Part shown: positions 1 to 7,695 of the stretch, in pieces | Layout of the letters: each line of letters begins with the position of its first letter | Position numbering within the stretch: the first letter of the stretch is position 1 | DNA from: Bacteroidia bacterium | Lineage (GTDB): Bacteria; Bacteroidota; Bacteroidia; Flavobacteriales; Flavobacteriaceae | Reading direction: 5' to 3' | DNA: 64,000 nt | Assembly: GCA_030425285.1 (NCBI GenBank) | Contig: JAUIAY010000001.1 | Span: 248,001 to 312,000 of the forward strand | Made by a program: the position numbers and the translations under genes | Notes under the pieces: model-generated | Seen by the model: the letters and a program-made list of their open reading frames with translations, nothing else | Told to the model about the DNA's origin: nothing | Databases searched by the model: none

Positions 1-235
1 CATAACCTTGTGGATGCAAAACGTTAAACCCTTTGTGGCGTTTATAACGTGCATAAATATCGGAAGCAATATATCCTAACGGATGCCCAACATGCAGCCC
101 AGCACCGCTAGGATACGGAAACATGTCCAATACATAGTATTTTGGTTTATCTGAATGGTTGTCCGCTTTAAAGGTTTGGTTGTCTGCCCAATACTTTTGC
201 CATTTGGCTTCGATCTCGTTGAAATTGTATTTCAT
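1..235 (-). CDS. leuS: Leucine--tRNA ligase, N-terminal fragment (cut by window edge)
   Basis: Class I aminoacyl-tRNA synthetase that charges tRNA-Leu. Only the first 78 codons lie in the window; the gene runs leftward off the edge. The product begins [16 protein letters not shown], the usual LeuRS opening, and carries the class I ATP-binding signature as HVGHP after FPYPSGAGL, followed by the conserved [13 protein letters not shown] segment. The start is the ATG at 233-235. It is transcribed divergently from ftsX. The identification rests on direct reading of these motifs. Confidence 0.95.
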   Translation of the reverse strand, partial: MKYNFNEIEAKWQKYWADNQTFKADNHSDKPKYYVLDMFPYPSGAGLHVGHPLGYIASDIYARYKRHKGFNVLHPQGY

Positions 236-361
236 CGTCCTGTTTTTCCGCTTATAAAAGCGCAAATTTAAGCTTATTATAACAATGTTGAAAGTTTAAA
301 CGTTGTAATCCTTAACAGAATAGATTTCTTTTATATTTTTACATCACTAACAAACGTTTCT

Positions 362-1240
362 ATGAGTTCATCTTTTGATAGGTATCAAAAACGCCGCTTA
401 ATTTCATCCTATTTTTCAGTTGTTTTGAGTATTGGTCTCGTATTATTCCTATTGGGTTTATTAGGAATGCTAGTGATCAATGCCAAAAAGGTTTCAGATC
501 ATTTTAAAGAACAAGTTGTGGTGACCATTTACTTGAAAGATTCAGCTAAAGATGTTGAGATTAAACAATTGGAGAAGAGTTTAGCACTTTCTGAATATGT
601 TAAGTCAACAGAATTTGTTTCTAAAGAACAAGCTGCGGAGTCTATAAAAGCCGAAAACGGTGAAGATTTTATGGAGTTTTTGGGGTATAATCCATTGCAA
701 AATTCCATTGATGTGCATGTTAAAGCTGATTATGTGAATGAAACCCAATTGCAGGACATATCGGAAGAGGCACTGACTAAAAGCTTTGTTGATGAAGTAC
801 GTTATGACAATGATTTGGTTACATTGATGAATAACAACGTCAAGAGAATCAGCTTTTGGATTTTGGTCATTAGCGCCTTATTTACGGTTATTGCCGTGTT
901 GCTTATTAATAGTTCTATCAGGCTGTCTGTTTATTCCAAACGTTTCACCATCAAAACCATGCAAATGGTAGGCGCTACCAAGCAGTTTATACGTAGACCC
1001 TTTGTTTGGAAGAGTGTACGCTTGGGTGTTATTGGTGCTATATTAGCTATGATAGGCATGGCTGTTGTGTTCTATTATGTCAACAAAACCTTTCCAGAAT
1101 TAGATTTACTGAACAATACGGTGCTTATTGCCATATTGTTTGCGGGTATTTTTATGTTGGGTATTGTTATTACTTGGATTAGCACGTTTATTGCCACACA
1201 ACGTTTTTTGAATTTAAAGACGGATCAGTTGTATTATTAG
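362..1240 (+). CDS. ftsX: Cell division protein FtsX
   Basis: Permease-like membrane subunit of the FtsEX complex, which couples ATP hydrolysis by FtsE to septal peptidoglycan hydrolysis. The 292-residue product has the FtsX layout: a cytoplasmic N-terminus, a first membrane segment at about residues 17-39, a roughly 120-residue periplasmic domain, then three membrane segments at about 164-184, 219-240 and 254-277. The MVGATKQFIRRPF segment between the second and third helices is typical of the family. ftsE is not in the window. In flavobacteria ftsX normally stands beside the DUF3098 gene, uppP and truB, as here, although two unknown genes intervene. Confidence 0.93.
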   Translation: MSSSFDRYQKRRLISSYFSVVLSIGLVLFLLGLLGMLVINAKKVSDHFKEQVVVTIYLKDSAKDVEIKQLEKSLALSEYVKSTEFVSKEQAAESIKAENGEDFMEFLGYNPLQNSIDVHVKADYVNETQLQDISEEALTKSFVDEVRYDNDLVTLMNNNVKRISFWILVISALFTVIAVLLINSSIRLSVYSKRFTIKTMQMVGATKQFIRRPFVWKSVRLGVIGAILAMIGMAVVFYYVNKTFPELDLLNNTVLIAILFAGIFMLGIVITWISTFIATQRFLNLKTDQLYY

Positions 1241-1259
1241 TGGTTAGTGATTGAATATC

Positions 1260-1784
1260 ATGAAAAAAATAATTGGCGAGCACAATTTAGATCTTATTCA
1301 AAAAATTCATTTAATTATTGTTTTATTGGTGATGCTTGCTTTTTATTCAGTCGGAAACAATAATTACTCTTTAATAAAATCACATCTTCCACTGTCTTTA
1401 ATATTTCTAGCAATTTTTACAATTTTAATATTAGCAACTGTCTTTTCGAAGTCTGGATTAATAATTAAAGAACATAACCTATTTAAAGGTTATTTTGTTT
1501 TAGGATTTCTAATTTATAAGCAAAGTATTGATTTAAAAAGTAAGACTAAATTATCAATATTAAAATTGAAAAGAGCTCATGGCATGCCTGCACCTGGAAT
1601 TATATTTCCTCAAAACGCTCATAGTTTCTATAAGTTTTATATATACCTGCTCAATAAATCTCATACTGAAAAAACTGAAGTGATTGGATTCAAAAAAGAG
1701 GAAAATGCTAAAAAAATAGCCGCTTTTCTATCTGAAAACCTAAATTTGAAGTATGAAATATATAGCCCTGATTTTAATTCCTAG
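1260..1784 (+). CDS. Hypothetical membrane protein
   Basis: A 174-residue protein I do not recognise. It has two strongly hydrophobic segments near residues 16-33 and 46-64, separated by a short loop, then a soluble, lysine-rich C-terminal part. The layout resembles small membrane proteins with a PH-like cytosolic domain, but no motif proves it. An upstream in-frame TTG at 1251 is possible, but the ATG at 1260 is preferred because MKKIIGEHN begins directly there. The gene lies 19 bp after ftsX and interrupts the conserved ftsX-DUF3098-uppP-truB order, so it may be a lineage-specific insertion. Its base composition is more AT-rich than that of ftsX. Confidence 0.6.
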   Translation: MKKIIGEHNLDLIQKIHLIIVLLVMLAFYSVGNNNYSLIKSHLPLSLIFLAIFTILILATVFSKSGLIIKEHNLFKGYFVLGFLIYKQSIDLKSKTKLSILKLKRAHGMPAPGIIFPQNAHSFYKFYIYLLNKSHTEKTEVIGFKKEENAKKIAAFLSENLNLKYEIYSPDFNS

Positions 1785-1840
1785 TTAATAATAATTGTTG
1801 GTCCTCTTCGTTAAAATGGTATAACCAACGTTTTCTAAAG

Positions 1841-2197
1841 ATGAAAAAATCCGTTCTACTCATTTTTATTTCGATAATACTTTTGGGAGTTATCAGTTTT
1901 TTTGGCATCAAATCTCTAATAATTCAAGATCCACAACCAGAAGCCTGTGCCATAGAAACAGAAACCATTATTAAGATTACAGAAGGGACGTCCTACGATA
2001 TTGTATTTAGTGATAGCCATGGTGACCACTATTATATTAATCGTGGATTGGAACGCGGATTAAATTTAGATTCTCTTAACGCAAAAGTTTTAAATAAAAG
2101 AGTTACTTTGCACTTACCAAAATTATGGTTAGGAACATCTGAACACATTGCGCAATTGGCAGTTGGTGACGATATTATTTTCACAGAATTTAATTGA
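1841..2197 (+). CDS. Hypothetical membrane-anchored protein
   Basis: A 118-residue protein of unknown function. Residues 4-26 form one hydrophobic N-terminal anchor (or uncleaved signal), and the remaining 90 residues are soluble and should be periplasmic. A lone cysteine follows the anchor (PEACAIETE), but the context is not a convincing lipobox. The C-terminal half looks beta-rich and ends HIAQLAVGDDIIFTEFN. It sits 2 bp upstream of the DUF3098 gene, so the two are probably co-transcribed. Confidence 0.6.
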   Translation: MKKSVLLIFISIILLGVISFFGIKSLIIQDPQPEACAIETETIIKITEGTSYDIVFSDSHGDHYYINRGLERGLNLDSLNAKVLNKRVTLHLPKLWLGTSEHIAQLAVGDDIIFTEFN

Positions 2198-2199
2198 TT

Positions 2200-2454
2200 A
2201 TGGGCGAACAAAAACGAAAGGAAGCAGCAAAAGCAGAATTTATATTTGGAAAAAAGAACTATAAATTTATGCTGATTGGTTTGGCTTTTATAGCGTTGGG
2301 CTTTATTTTAATGTCTGGTGGTGGTAGTGACGACCCTAATGTGTTTAATCCCGAAATTTTTAGTTGGCGCCGTATTCGTTTGGCTCCTGCTTTGGTACTC
2401 ATTGGTTTTGGGATTGAGGTTTATGCCATTCTTTTAAATCCTGATAAGAAGTAA
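2200..2454 (+). CDS. DUF3098 family membrane protein
   Basis: A small two-helix inner-membrane protein of 84 residues, family DUF3098, which is nearly confined to Bacteroidota and found beside ftsX and uppP. The sequence shows the family pattern: a charged N-terminus ending FIFGKKNYKFMLIG, a first membrane helix, an MSGGGSDDPNVFNPEIFSWRR loop, then a second helix ending in NPDKK. An upstream TTG at 2194 overlaps the previous stop codon; the ATG at 2200 fits the family start better. The function is unknown; its position suggests a link to cell envelope growth. Confidence 0.8.
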   Translation: MGEQKRKEAAKAEFIFGKKNYKFMLIGLAFIALGFILMSGGGSDDPNVFNPEIFSWRRIRLAPALVLIGFGIEVYAILLNPDKK

Positions 2455-2475
2455 CTCTTATTTTCCTTCTTTCTC

Positions 2476-2504
2476 TTGTTGATACGTGTATTTTGATATT
2501 TTTG
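2476..2504 (+). promoter_or_regulatory. Candidate promoter of uppP with almost no 5' leader
   Basis: A TATTTTTG motif at 2497-2504 matches the Bacteroidota -7 consensus TAnnTTTG, with TTG at 2476-2478 at about -33 spacing. The uppP ATG begins at 2509, only 5 bases past the box, so the mRNA would be leaderless or nearly so. This is motif reading only; no start site is known. Confidence 0.45.
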
Positions 2505-2508
2505 CCCT

Positions 2509-3303
2509 ATGGATATTTCTGATTCAATTATTTTAGGTGTTATTCAAGGGCTTACTGAATTTCTACCAGTTTCATCAAGTGGTCACCTAGAATTAGGCAA
2601 GGCTATTTTGGGTGATGCATCCATTCCTAAAGAAAGCTTATTATTTACTGTGGTTCTTCATTTTGCAACTGCTTTAAGTACCATAGTTGTTTTTAGAAAG
2701 GATATTTGGTTGTTGATAAAAGGCATTTTAAAATTCCAATGGAATGAAGACCTACAATTTGCTGCAAAAATCGCCCTTTCCATGATACCTGCAGTAGTTG
2801 TTGGACTGTTTTTTGAAGAGCAGCTGGAAAGCCTCTTTGGAGGTAATATTATGCTAGTTGGCTTTATGTTACTTGTGACGGCTGGTTTATTATTATTAGC
2901 CGATAAAGCCAAGGACACCTTTAAAAAAGTAAGTTTTTCTAATGCCTTTGTTATTGGCATTTCGCAAGCTATAGCTATGCTACCAGGTATTTCACGTTCG
3001 GGTGCAACTATTTCAACATCCGTTTTACTCGGTAATGATAAATCGCGTGCTGCACGTTTTTCATTTTTAATGGTTATTCCGTTGATTTTTGGCAAAATTG
3101 CCAAAGATATCTTAAGTGGCGAGTTGACTTATGAAAGTTCTAATTTTGCTTCGTTGGGTATCGGGTTTATTGCAGCTTTTGTGGCTGGATTATTTGCCTG
3201 TACTTGGATGATTTCCCTAGTTAAAAAAAGCAAGCTTTCCTATTTTGCTATTTATTGTATCATTGTTGGTTTGGCTGCCATAATTTATGCCTCTGTAAAT
3301 TAA
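2509..3303 (+). CDS. uppP: Undecaprenyl-diphosphatase UppP (BacA family)
   Basis: Integral membrane phosphatase that converts undecaprenyl diphosphate to the monophosphate, recycling the lipid carrier for peptidoglycan and O-antigen units. Loss or inhibition of this step relates to bacitracin sensitivity. The 264-residue product has both family signatures: QGLTEFLPVSSSGHL at residues 13-27, which holds the catalytic glutamate and serine region, and PGISRSGATIS near residue 160. About eight membrane segments are visible and the length is normal. The truB start lies 1 bp after its stop codon, so the two genes form an operon. Confidence 0.96.
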   Translation: MDISDSIILGVIQGLTEFLPVSSSGHLELGKAILGDASIPKESLLFTVVLHFATALSTIVVFRKDIWLLIKGILKFQWNEDLQFAAKIALSMIPAVVVGLFFEEQLESLFGGNIMLVGFMLLVTAGLLLLADKAKDTFKKVSFSNAFVIGISQAIAMLPGISRSGATISTSVLLGNDKSRAARFSFLMVIPLIFGKIAKDILSGELTYESSNFASLGIGFIAAFVAGLFACTWMISLVKKSKLSYFAIYCIIVGLAAIIYASVN

Positions 3304-3304
3304 C

Positions 3305-4000
3305 ATGAAAACTGCTGAAGATTTTCTTAATGGACAAGTATTGCTAATTGACAAACCCTTGAATTGGACTTCTTTTCAAGCTGTCAATAAATTGCGATGG
3401 GAAATACGACATACATTTAACATCAAAAAAATAAAAGTTGGTCATGCAGGCACTTTAGATCCTTTGGCTACTGGGCTTCTGGTTATTTGCACGGGAAAAA
3501 TGACCAAGCAAATCAACATCTTTCAAGGTCAGGTCAAGGAATATACAGGAACCTTTGTCATTGGGAGCACCACACCTTCCTATGATTTAGAAACCGAAAT
3601 TGACCACACATTTCCAACGGACCATATTACTGATGACTTGATTCTTCAAACAACACAACAGTTTATTGGCGATATTGAACAATATCCACCCGTTTTTTCA
3701 GCTATCAAAAAAGATGGTAAACGCTTGTATGAATTTGCAAGAGCTGGTGAGGATGTTGAGATACAATCCCGAACAGTTAGCATTTCAGAATTTGAAATCA
3801 CCAAGATTGATGGCAATAATCTTGATTTTAGAGTAGTTTGCAGTAAAGGCACGTATATTCGTTCTTTAGCTCACGATTTTGGGAAAGCACTTAATTCGGG
3901 TGCCCATTTATCTGTTTTAAGACGTACCAAAATTGGCGATTTTAATGTTGATGATGCACTTTCACCAGAATCCTTTATAAAAAGCTTAACGACCAAATAA
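3305..4000 (+). CDS. truB: tRNA pseudouridine(55) synthase TruB
   Basis: Makes pseudouridine 55 in the T-loop of nearly all elongator tRNAs. The 231-residue product carries the TruB catalytic motif GHAGTLDPLATGLL, with the nucleophile Asp52, as well as the KPLNWTSFQAVNKL opening and the RLYEFARAGEDVE and CSKGTYIRSLAHDFG segments. It is shorter than the E. coli enzyme because it stops soon after the catalytic domain and lacks an obvious C-terminal PUA domain, which is common in this phylum. It begins 1 bp after uppP. Confidence 0.95.
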   Translation: MKTAEDFLNGQVLLIDKPLNWTSFQAVNKLRWEIRHTFNIKKIKVGHAGTLDPLATGLLVICTGKMTKQINIFQGQVKEYTGTFVIGSTTPSYDLETEIDHTFPTDHITDDLILQTTQQFIGDIEQYPPVFSAIKKDGKRLYEFARAGEDVEIQSRTVSISEFEITKIDGNNLDFRVVCSKGTYIRSLAHDFGKALNSGAHLSVLRRTKIGDFNVDDALSPESFIKSLTTK

Positions 4001-4055
4001 GCCTTTTTTACGTATATTAGACTGAAACATGCGTGTTTTAACCTAGTTTATTAAA

Positions 4056-4775
4056 GTGAATTTAACCGATAAACATAAATCTATGTTGATAACGGCCCTT
4101 ATTTCGGGGACGATGGTTATGGGTATGTTTACATTTCATCTAAAACAGCAGGAAGACTTTATTACTGAAAGTTATTATTTGGTTGAACCAAAGACCGAAG
4201 AAGAACTCCAAGAAGAAGCATTAGCTAAAGAAGAAGCTGAAAAACAAGACGCAGAAACCAATAAAGCTTACAACGAAACCGAAAACTACAAACGTTTTGC
4301 GCAAGCTTATCAACCTATTGCACCTCCAAAAGATTATGAATACACGCCTTCTGAAAATCAAGGAGAAGACAATAATGGTCCAAATGAAACCACCACTTCA
4401 CAGCCTGAGATAGATGATGAAGTACTTTCGTCATTCGACAATGTAAACTCTGTGCTAAAAAAGCAGCAAAGCAATTTAAGTCAGCAGTCTGTAAACAAGA
4501 AAAGTTCGATGCATTATTCGTTGGTGAATAGAACACATCGGTATTTACCAACACCCATTTACCTTTGTGAAACTGGCGGTAAAGTAGTTGTCAACATCAC
4601 CGTAAATTCTTTAGGGAAGGTCATCAATGCTTCAATTAATGAAGCTGCCTCTACAAACAATGTCTGCCTACACGATCATGCTATTGATTACGCCAAAGAT
4701 GCTAGATTTAGTGCTGATTCTTCGAAAAAAACACAATTGGGCTCCATTACCTTTTATTTTGAAGGAAAAAATTAA
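4056..4775 (+). CDS. TonB-like energy transducer protein
   Basis: A 239-residue membrane-anchored periplasmic protein. One N-terminal helix (about residues 10-27) is followed by a charged, Glu/Lys-rich then Pro/Asn-rich linker (about 40-125) and a C-terminal domain with a TonB_C-like pattern: GGKVVVNITVNSLGKVINA, a later conserved Cys and Asp, and a QLGSITFYFEGKN end. TonB proteins transmit the proton motive force to outer-membrane receptors, two of which are encoded elsewhere in this window. GTG at 4056 is taken as the start because NLTDKHKSMLITALISG precedes the helix naturally; ATG at 4083 is the alternative. No exbB/exbD genes are present. Confidence 0.65.
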   Translation: MNLTDKHKSMLITALISGTMVMGMFTFHLKQQEDFITESYYLVEPKTEEELQEEALAKEEAEKQDAETNKAYNETENYKRFAQAYQPIAPPKDYEYTPSENQGEDNNGPNETTTSQPEIDDEVLSSFDNVNSVLKKQQSNLSQQSVNKKSSMHYSLVNRTHRYLPTPIYLCETGGKVVVNITVNSLGKVINASINEAASTNNVCLHDHAIDYAKDARFSADSSKKTQLGSITFYFEGKN

Positions 4776-4832
4776 TTGCTATTTTTTACGCAACCTTTTA
4801 ACTCATTCTGCATCTATAGATAAATGTCTCTT

Positions 4833-5291
4833 ATGAAAAGAATTATTCTTATGCTCGTTTGTGTACCGTTTCTATTTTCAACGCAATGCGACGACGATGA
4901 CAATTATTGTCCTGATGAAACTTCAGAAACGGAATCTCTAGAGTCTCTTTATGATTGTATGAATACCAAATACCAAATGGATATTGATTTAGCCGATGAC
5001 TTTATGGTTATTCAAGATCAGGAAACCTTCGACAATTTGGTAACCGGAAGCTGTATGCCTGACATTGATTTTTCAACTTATAATTTACTTATTGGAAAGC
5101 AAGGTTTAACAAGTGGTAATACCTCCATTCTGTATTTTTTAAATAGAAACATTTGTATTTCTGATCAATGGGAATTAACTGTGCAGTTTAATCAAAATGC
5201 TACTGCTGAAGCGCCTAATTTAACCTATCATGCACTCATCACCAATACCATAAATCCAGATGATATTGGTGTTAATATTATAATCAATTAA
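4833..5291 (+). CDS. Hypothetical lipoprotein
   Basis: A 152-residue secreted protein of unknown function. The N-terminus MKRIILMLVCVPFLF is a signal peptide, and Cys19 followed by DDDDN resembles a Bacteroidota lipoprotein with a surface-export acidic stretch, although Gln before the Cys is an unusual lipobox. Several further cysteines (CPDE, LYDCMN, GSCMPD, NICISD) suggest disulfides. ATG at 4833 is preferred to ATG at 4824 because it begins the signal directly. Its stop codon overlaps the stop of the convergent thioredoxin-like gene. Confidence 0.6.
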   Translation: MKRIILMLVCVPFLFSTQCDDDDNYCPDETSETESLESLYDCMNTKYQMDIDLADDFMVIQDQETFDNLVTGSCMPDIDFSTYNLLIGKQGLTSGNTSILYFLNRNICISDQWELTVQFNQNATAEAPNLTYHALITNTINPDDIGVNIIIN

Positions 5292-5914
5292 ACCTCTAAT
5301 AGTTGCAATAAATTTTCAATGGTGTTTTGGCCTTTATCGCTATTGTACCAACGTTGCAAGTCTTCCTTAAATTCAGGGGTTAGTTTTCCGTGAGACTGTT
5401 TAAAATCATTAACCATTTTTGTGGCTTCACTAGGTCTAGGCCCATAAGTTCCCAGCACTTCATTGGTTTCTTTATCCAACATAATCAATTTGGGAATGGC
5501 TCTACCACCATTGGTTAAAAACTGATTCATAAGTTCATCATTGTCATCGCGAAGTACTAATTTTAAATCGATATTTGAATGAAGTTCGGCTATTTTGTTT
5601 ATAACAGGAACAACATGCGCAGCATCACCACACCAGCTCTCTGTAATTACTAACCAAGTAACTTTTTTATCAAAACGTTCTAAACGCCTTTTGGCTTCAT
5701 CAGAAACTTTTACGGTTTTGTCCCAGCGTTTCATACGTCGGTCATTTAGCATAGTATAATTAACCATAGCTTCTGATTTGTCCAATCCAGTAGTCGATTC
5801 ATTTTCGACTAATGTTTTAACTAGTTCTATATACTCTTTGTAAGTTATTGCTTCTTTTAAGCTTTCTTCTATAATAGCTCCTATATTATTGTCTTGAGTA
5901 ACCTCCATATCCAT
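5288..5914 (-). CDS. Thioredoxin-like family protein with a single active-site cysteine
   Basis: A cytosolic thioredoxin-fold protein of about 208 residues with no signal peptide. The usual CxxC active site is replaced by WCGDAAHVVPVINKI, so only the first cysteine remains; this WCGDA pattern defines a known thioredoxin-like family of unclear role. The downstream RAIPKLIMLD segment carries the cis-proline region of the fold. The reading frame extends to a TTG at 5926, but a candidate -7 box at 5924-5931 covers that codon, so ATG at 5914 (or 5908) is the likely start. It is divergent from the 5981 gene, and a strong inverted repeat lies between them. Confidence 0.8.
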   Translation of the reverse strand: MDMEVTQDNNIGAIIEESLKEAITYKEYIELVKTLVENESTTGLDKSEAMVNYTMLNDRRMKRWDKTVKVSDEAKRRLERFDKKVTWLVITESWCGDAAHVVPVINKIAELHSNIDLKLVLRDDNDELMNQFLTNGGRAIPKLIMLDKETNEVLGTYGPRPSEATKMVNDFKQSHGKLTPEFKEDLQRWYNSDKGQNTIENLLQLLEV

Positions 5915-5923
5915 TATTTTAAA

Positions 5924-5931
5924 CAAAATTA
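5924..5931 (-). promoter_or_regulatory. Candidate -7 promoter box of the thioredoxin-like gene
   Basis: On the minus strand this reads TAATTTTG, a perfect TAnnTTTG match, 9 bases upstream of the ATG at 5914. No clear -33 TTTG is seen. The nested inverted repeat at 5942-5976 overlaps the place where a -33 element would be. Confidence 0.4.
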
Positions 5932-5941
5932 TGTTTAATTC

Positions 5942-5976
5942 GCTACTTTTTAAGTAACAGTTGTTACATTAGTAGC
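5942..5976. promoter_or_regulatory. Nested inverted repeat between divergent genes (candidate operator)
   Basis: Two inverted repeats are nested here. The inner one is a perfect 14-bp palindrome, GTAACA-GT-TGTTAC, at 5954-5967. The outer one pairs GCTACT (5942-5947) with AGTAGC (5971-5976). It lies in the 66-bp gap between two divergent genes, 4 bp before the ATG at 5981. An operator for a dimeric repressor is the simplest reading; a hairpin in the 5' end of the rightward mRNA is the alternative. Confidence 0.4.
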
Positions 5977-5980
5977 AAGA

Positions 5981-6244
5981 ATGATTAAACCTTACAAAAC
6001 TATGACCTGGCTGCGCATTATTAAGAATTTAAAGAACTTTTTCATCATTGCATTTTTCCTATTATACATAGGAAAAAGGTTTCACCTATATGAAAATTAT
6101 TATTTAAGTGACTCTTTTTCTTTATATGATTTATCAACTTTATGCGTCTTGATTTTCATCTTTTTATACCTCAAGGAATCGCGCATAGAGTTAAAACAAA
6201 AAGATGAAAGAATTAAAGAATTGGAAGCACAATTAAAACAGTAG
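5981..6244 (+). CDS. Small membrane protein with C-terminal coiled coil
   Basis: An 87-residue protein that I cannot name. Two hydrophobic segments (about residues 18-32 and 46-62) are followed by a short charged coiled coil, ESRIELKQKDERIKELEAQ, that should face the cytosol. It is 3 bp upstream of tag and on the same strand, so the two are probably co-transcribed. Nothing in the sequence indicates a role in repair. Confidence 0.55.
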   Translation: MIKPYKTMTWLRIIKNLKNFFIIAFFLLYIGKRFHLYENYYLSDSFSLYDLSTLCVLIFIFLYLKESRIELKQKDERIKELEAQLKQ

Positions 6245-6247
6245 ATT

Positions 6248-6811
6248 ATGGAAAAACACAGATGCGGTTGGTGTGTTGGCGATGCGCTTTATGAAGCTTA
6301 TCACGATCAAGAATGGGGTGTTCCTGTTCATGATGATGACACAATATTTGAATTTTTGATTCTGGAAACTTTCCAGGCTGGATTGAGCTGGATTACCGTT
6401 TTACGAAAGCGTGAAAACTTTAGAAAGGCTTTTGATAATTTCGACTACAAAAAAATAGCTACATACCAACAACCCAAAATTGATAGTCTATTACAAGATA
6501 CTGGGATTATTCGAAATAAATTAAAGGTTAACGCAACAGTTACCAATGCCCAAGCTTTTATAAAAATACAGGATGAGTTTGGCTCTTTCTCAAAATATAT
6601 CTGGGGATTTGTAGACCATAAACCCATAAAAAACAACTTAACGAATTATAAAGAAGCTCCTGCCACGACTGCAATTTCTGATGCCTTGAGTAAGGATTTG
6701 AAAAAGCGCGGTTTTAAATTTGTTGGCAGTACCGTTGTTTATGCTCACATGCAAGCAACTGGTATGGTGAATGATCATGAGGTAAGTTGTTTCAGGTATG
6801 ATGTTGTGTGA
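6248..6811 (+). CDS. tag: DNA-3-methyladenine glycosylase I
   Basis: Base-excision repair enzyme that removes 3-methyladenine from alkylated DNA. The 187-residue protein matches the Tag family over its whole length: it begins RCGWCVGDALYEAYHDQEWG and has the ETFQAGLSWITVLRKRENF segment. The Tag zinc ligands are all visible as Cys6, His19, His177 and Cys181 (from NDHEVSCFRY). Its stop codon ends one base before the stop of the convergent aat gene, so the two coding regions meet with no gap. Confidence 0.96.
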   Translation: MEKHRCGWCVGDALYEAYHDQEWGVPVHDDDTIFEFLILETFQAGLSWITVLRKRENFRKAFDNFDYKKIATYQQPKIDSLLQDTGIIRNKLKVNATVTNAQAFIKIQDEFGSFSKYIWGFVDHKPIKNNLTNYKEAPATTAISDALSKDLKKRGFKFVGSTVVYAHMQATGMVNDHEVSCFRYDVV

Positions 6812-7435
6812 TTATAGATATTTTAAAAATCTCTTTCTCTGAATATCTTCAGCTCCCAAACTTGCCAAATGGCTGGTATAAACCTGACAGTCTATCAACT
6901 TATAATCGGTGTTTTGTATAAAGGTTATAAAGCCCACTTTACTGGCGTTGCTAACCTTTGAAAACATACTTTCGCCACAAAACACACCATTGCCTAAATC
7001 AATTCCATAGAGACCTCCAACCAATTCACTTTTCAGCCAAACCTCAACAGATTTGGCATAACCCATGTTATGCATTTGGTAATAGGCCTCTAGCATATCA
7101 TTTGTAATCCAAGTTCCTGATTGCCCATTGCGTTTAGCCCTTGAGCATTCGGTTATGACCTGTTTAAACTCCCTATTGACCGTAACTTCAAAATCCGAAT
7201 TTCGTAATACCTGCTTCATGCTTTTAGATACTTTTAGTTTGTTTGGAAACAACACAAATCGCGGATCAGGTGACCACCAAAGTATAGGCTCGTCTTCATT
7301 AAACCAGGGAAAAATACCCATTCTATAAGCAAGCAATAGACGTTCAACCGATAGATCGCCACCAATGGCTAGCAATCCTTCGGCATCTGCCAAGCTTGGA
7401 TCTGGAAACACAATTTCAGGGCCTAAAAACTGCAT
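6812..7435 (-). CDS. aat: Leucyl/phenylalanyl-tRNA--protein transferase
   Basis: Transfers Leu or Phe from charged tRNA to proteins with N-terminal Lys or Arg, marking them for ClpAP degradation (N-end rule). The 207-residue product shows the family landmarks: FPDPSLADAEGLLAIGGDLS, the YRMGIFPWFNEDEPILWWSPDPR block, and GGLYGIDLGNGVFCGESMFS. The open frame extends upstream to 7507, but the ATG at 7435 (MQFLGPEIVFP) matches the usual family start, and the extra residues are basic and not conserved. Confidence 0.95.
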   Translation of the reverse strand: MQFLGPEIVFPDPSLADAEGLLAIGGDLSVERLLLAYRMGIFPWFNEDEPILWWSPDPRFVLFPNKLKVSKSMKQVLRNSDFEVTVNREFKQVITECSRAKRNGQSGTWITNDMLEAYYQMHNMGYAKSVEVWLKSELVGGLYGIDLGNGVFCGESMFSKVSNASKVGFITFIQNTDYKLIDCQVYTSHLASLGAEDIQRKRFLKYL

Positions 7436-7608
7436 AAGGCATTTAAAATGAGATTTTTGAACAAAGAATTTCAGTTTCGTAAACCTATATAGTTTTTGAA
7501 AATACAACTTTTTTCACCATCTTTACAGTGGCCTTTGTGCAATAAATTTTGTTCATCATTGCTTTTTTTGAGTTTGTTTATAAAGGTCAAATCTAAAACC
7601 ACAAAACT

Positions 7609-7635
7609 AAAGCCTTGTTCATTCAAGGCTTTTTT
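7609..7635 (+). terminator. Rho-independent terminator hairpin (plus strand)
   Basis: A 9-bp stem AAAGCCTTG / CAAGGCTTT (7609-7617, 7624-7632) with a 6-base loop runs into a T tract on the plus strand. No rightward gene is known between 7436 and 7608, so what it terminates is unclear. Confidence 0.55.
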
Positions 7636-7641
7636 AATACA

Positions 7642-7670
7642 AAAACCCAACTTCTTTAAAGTTGGGTTTT
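7642..7670 (-). terminator. Rho-independent terminator of the DUF3127 gene
   Basis: A 10-bp perfect stem AAAACCCAAC / GTTGGGTTTT, extendable to 12 bp with a 5-base loop, lies 26 bp after the stop of the leftward DUF3127 gene. Read leftward, the stem ends in a T run. Confidence 0.8.
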
Positions 7671-7695
7671 CAGTTTTAATATATTGTATAATTGC

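Noticed and set aside
2658-3104. Minus-strand 148-codon frame inside uppP
   Set aside because: It lies entirely within uppP, which has clear family motifs; the shadow shows no protein-like pattern.
7436-7507. N-terminal extension of aat to 7507
   Set aside because: The family starts at MQFLGPE (7435); the extra residues are basic and unlike homologues.
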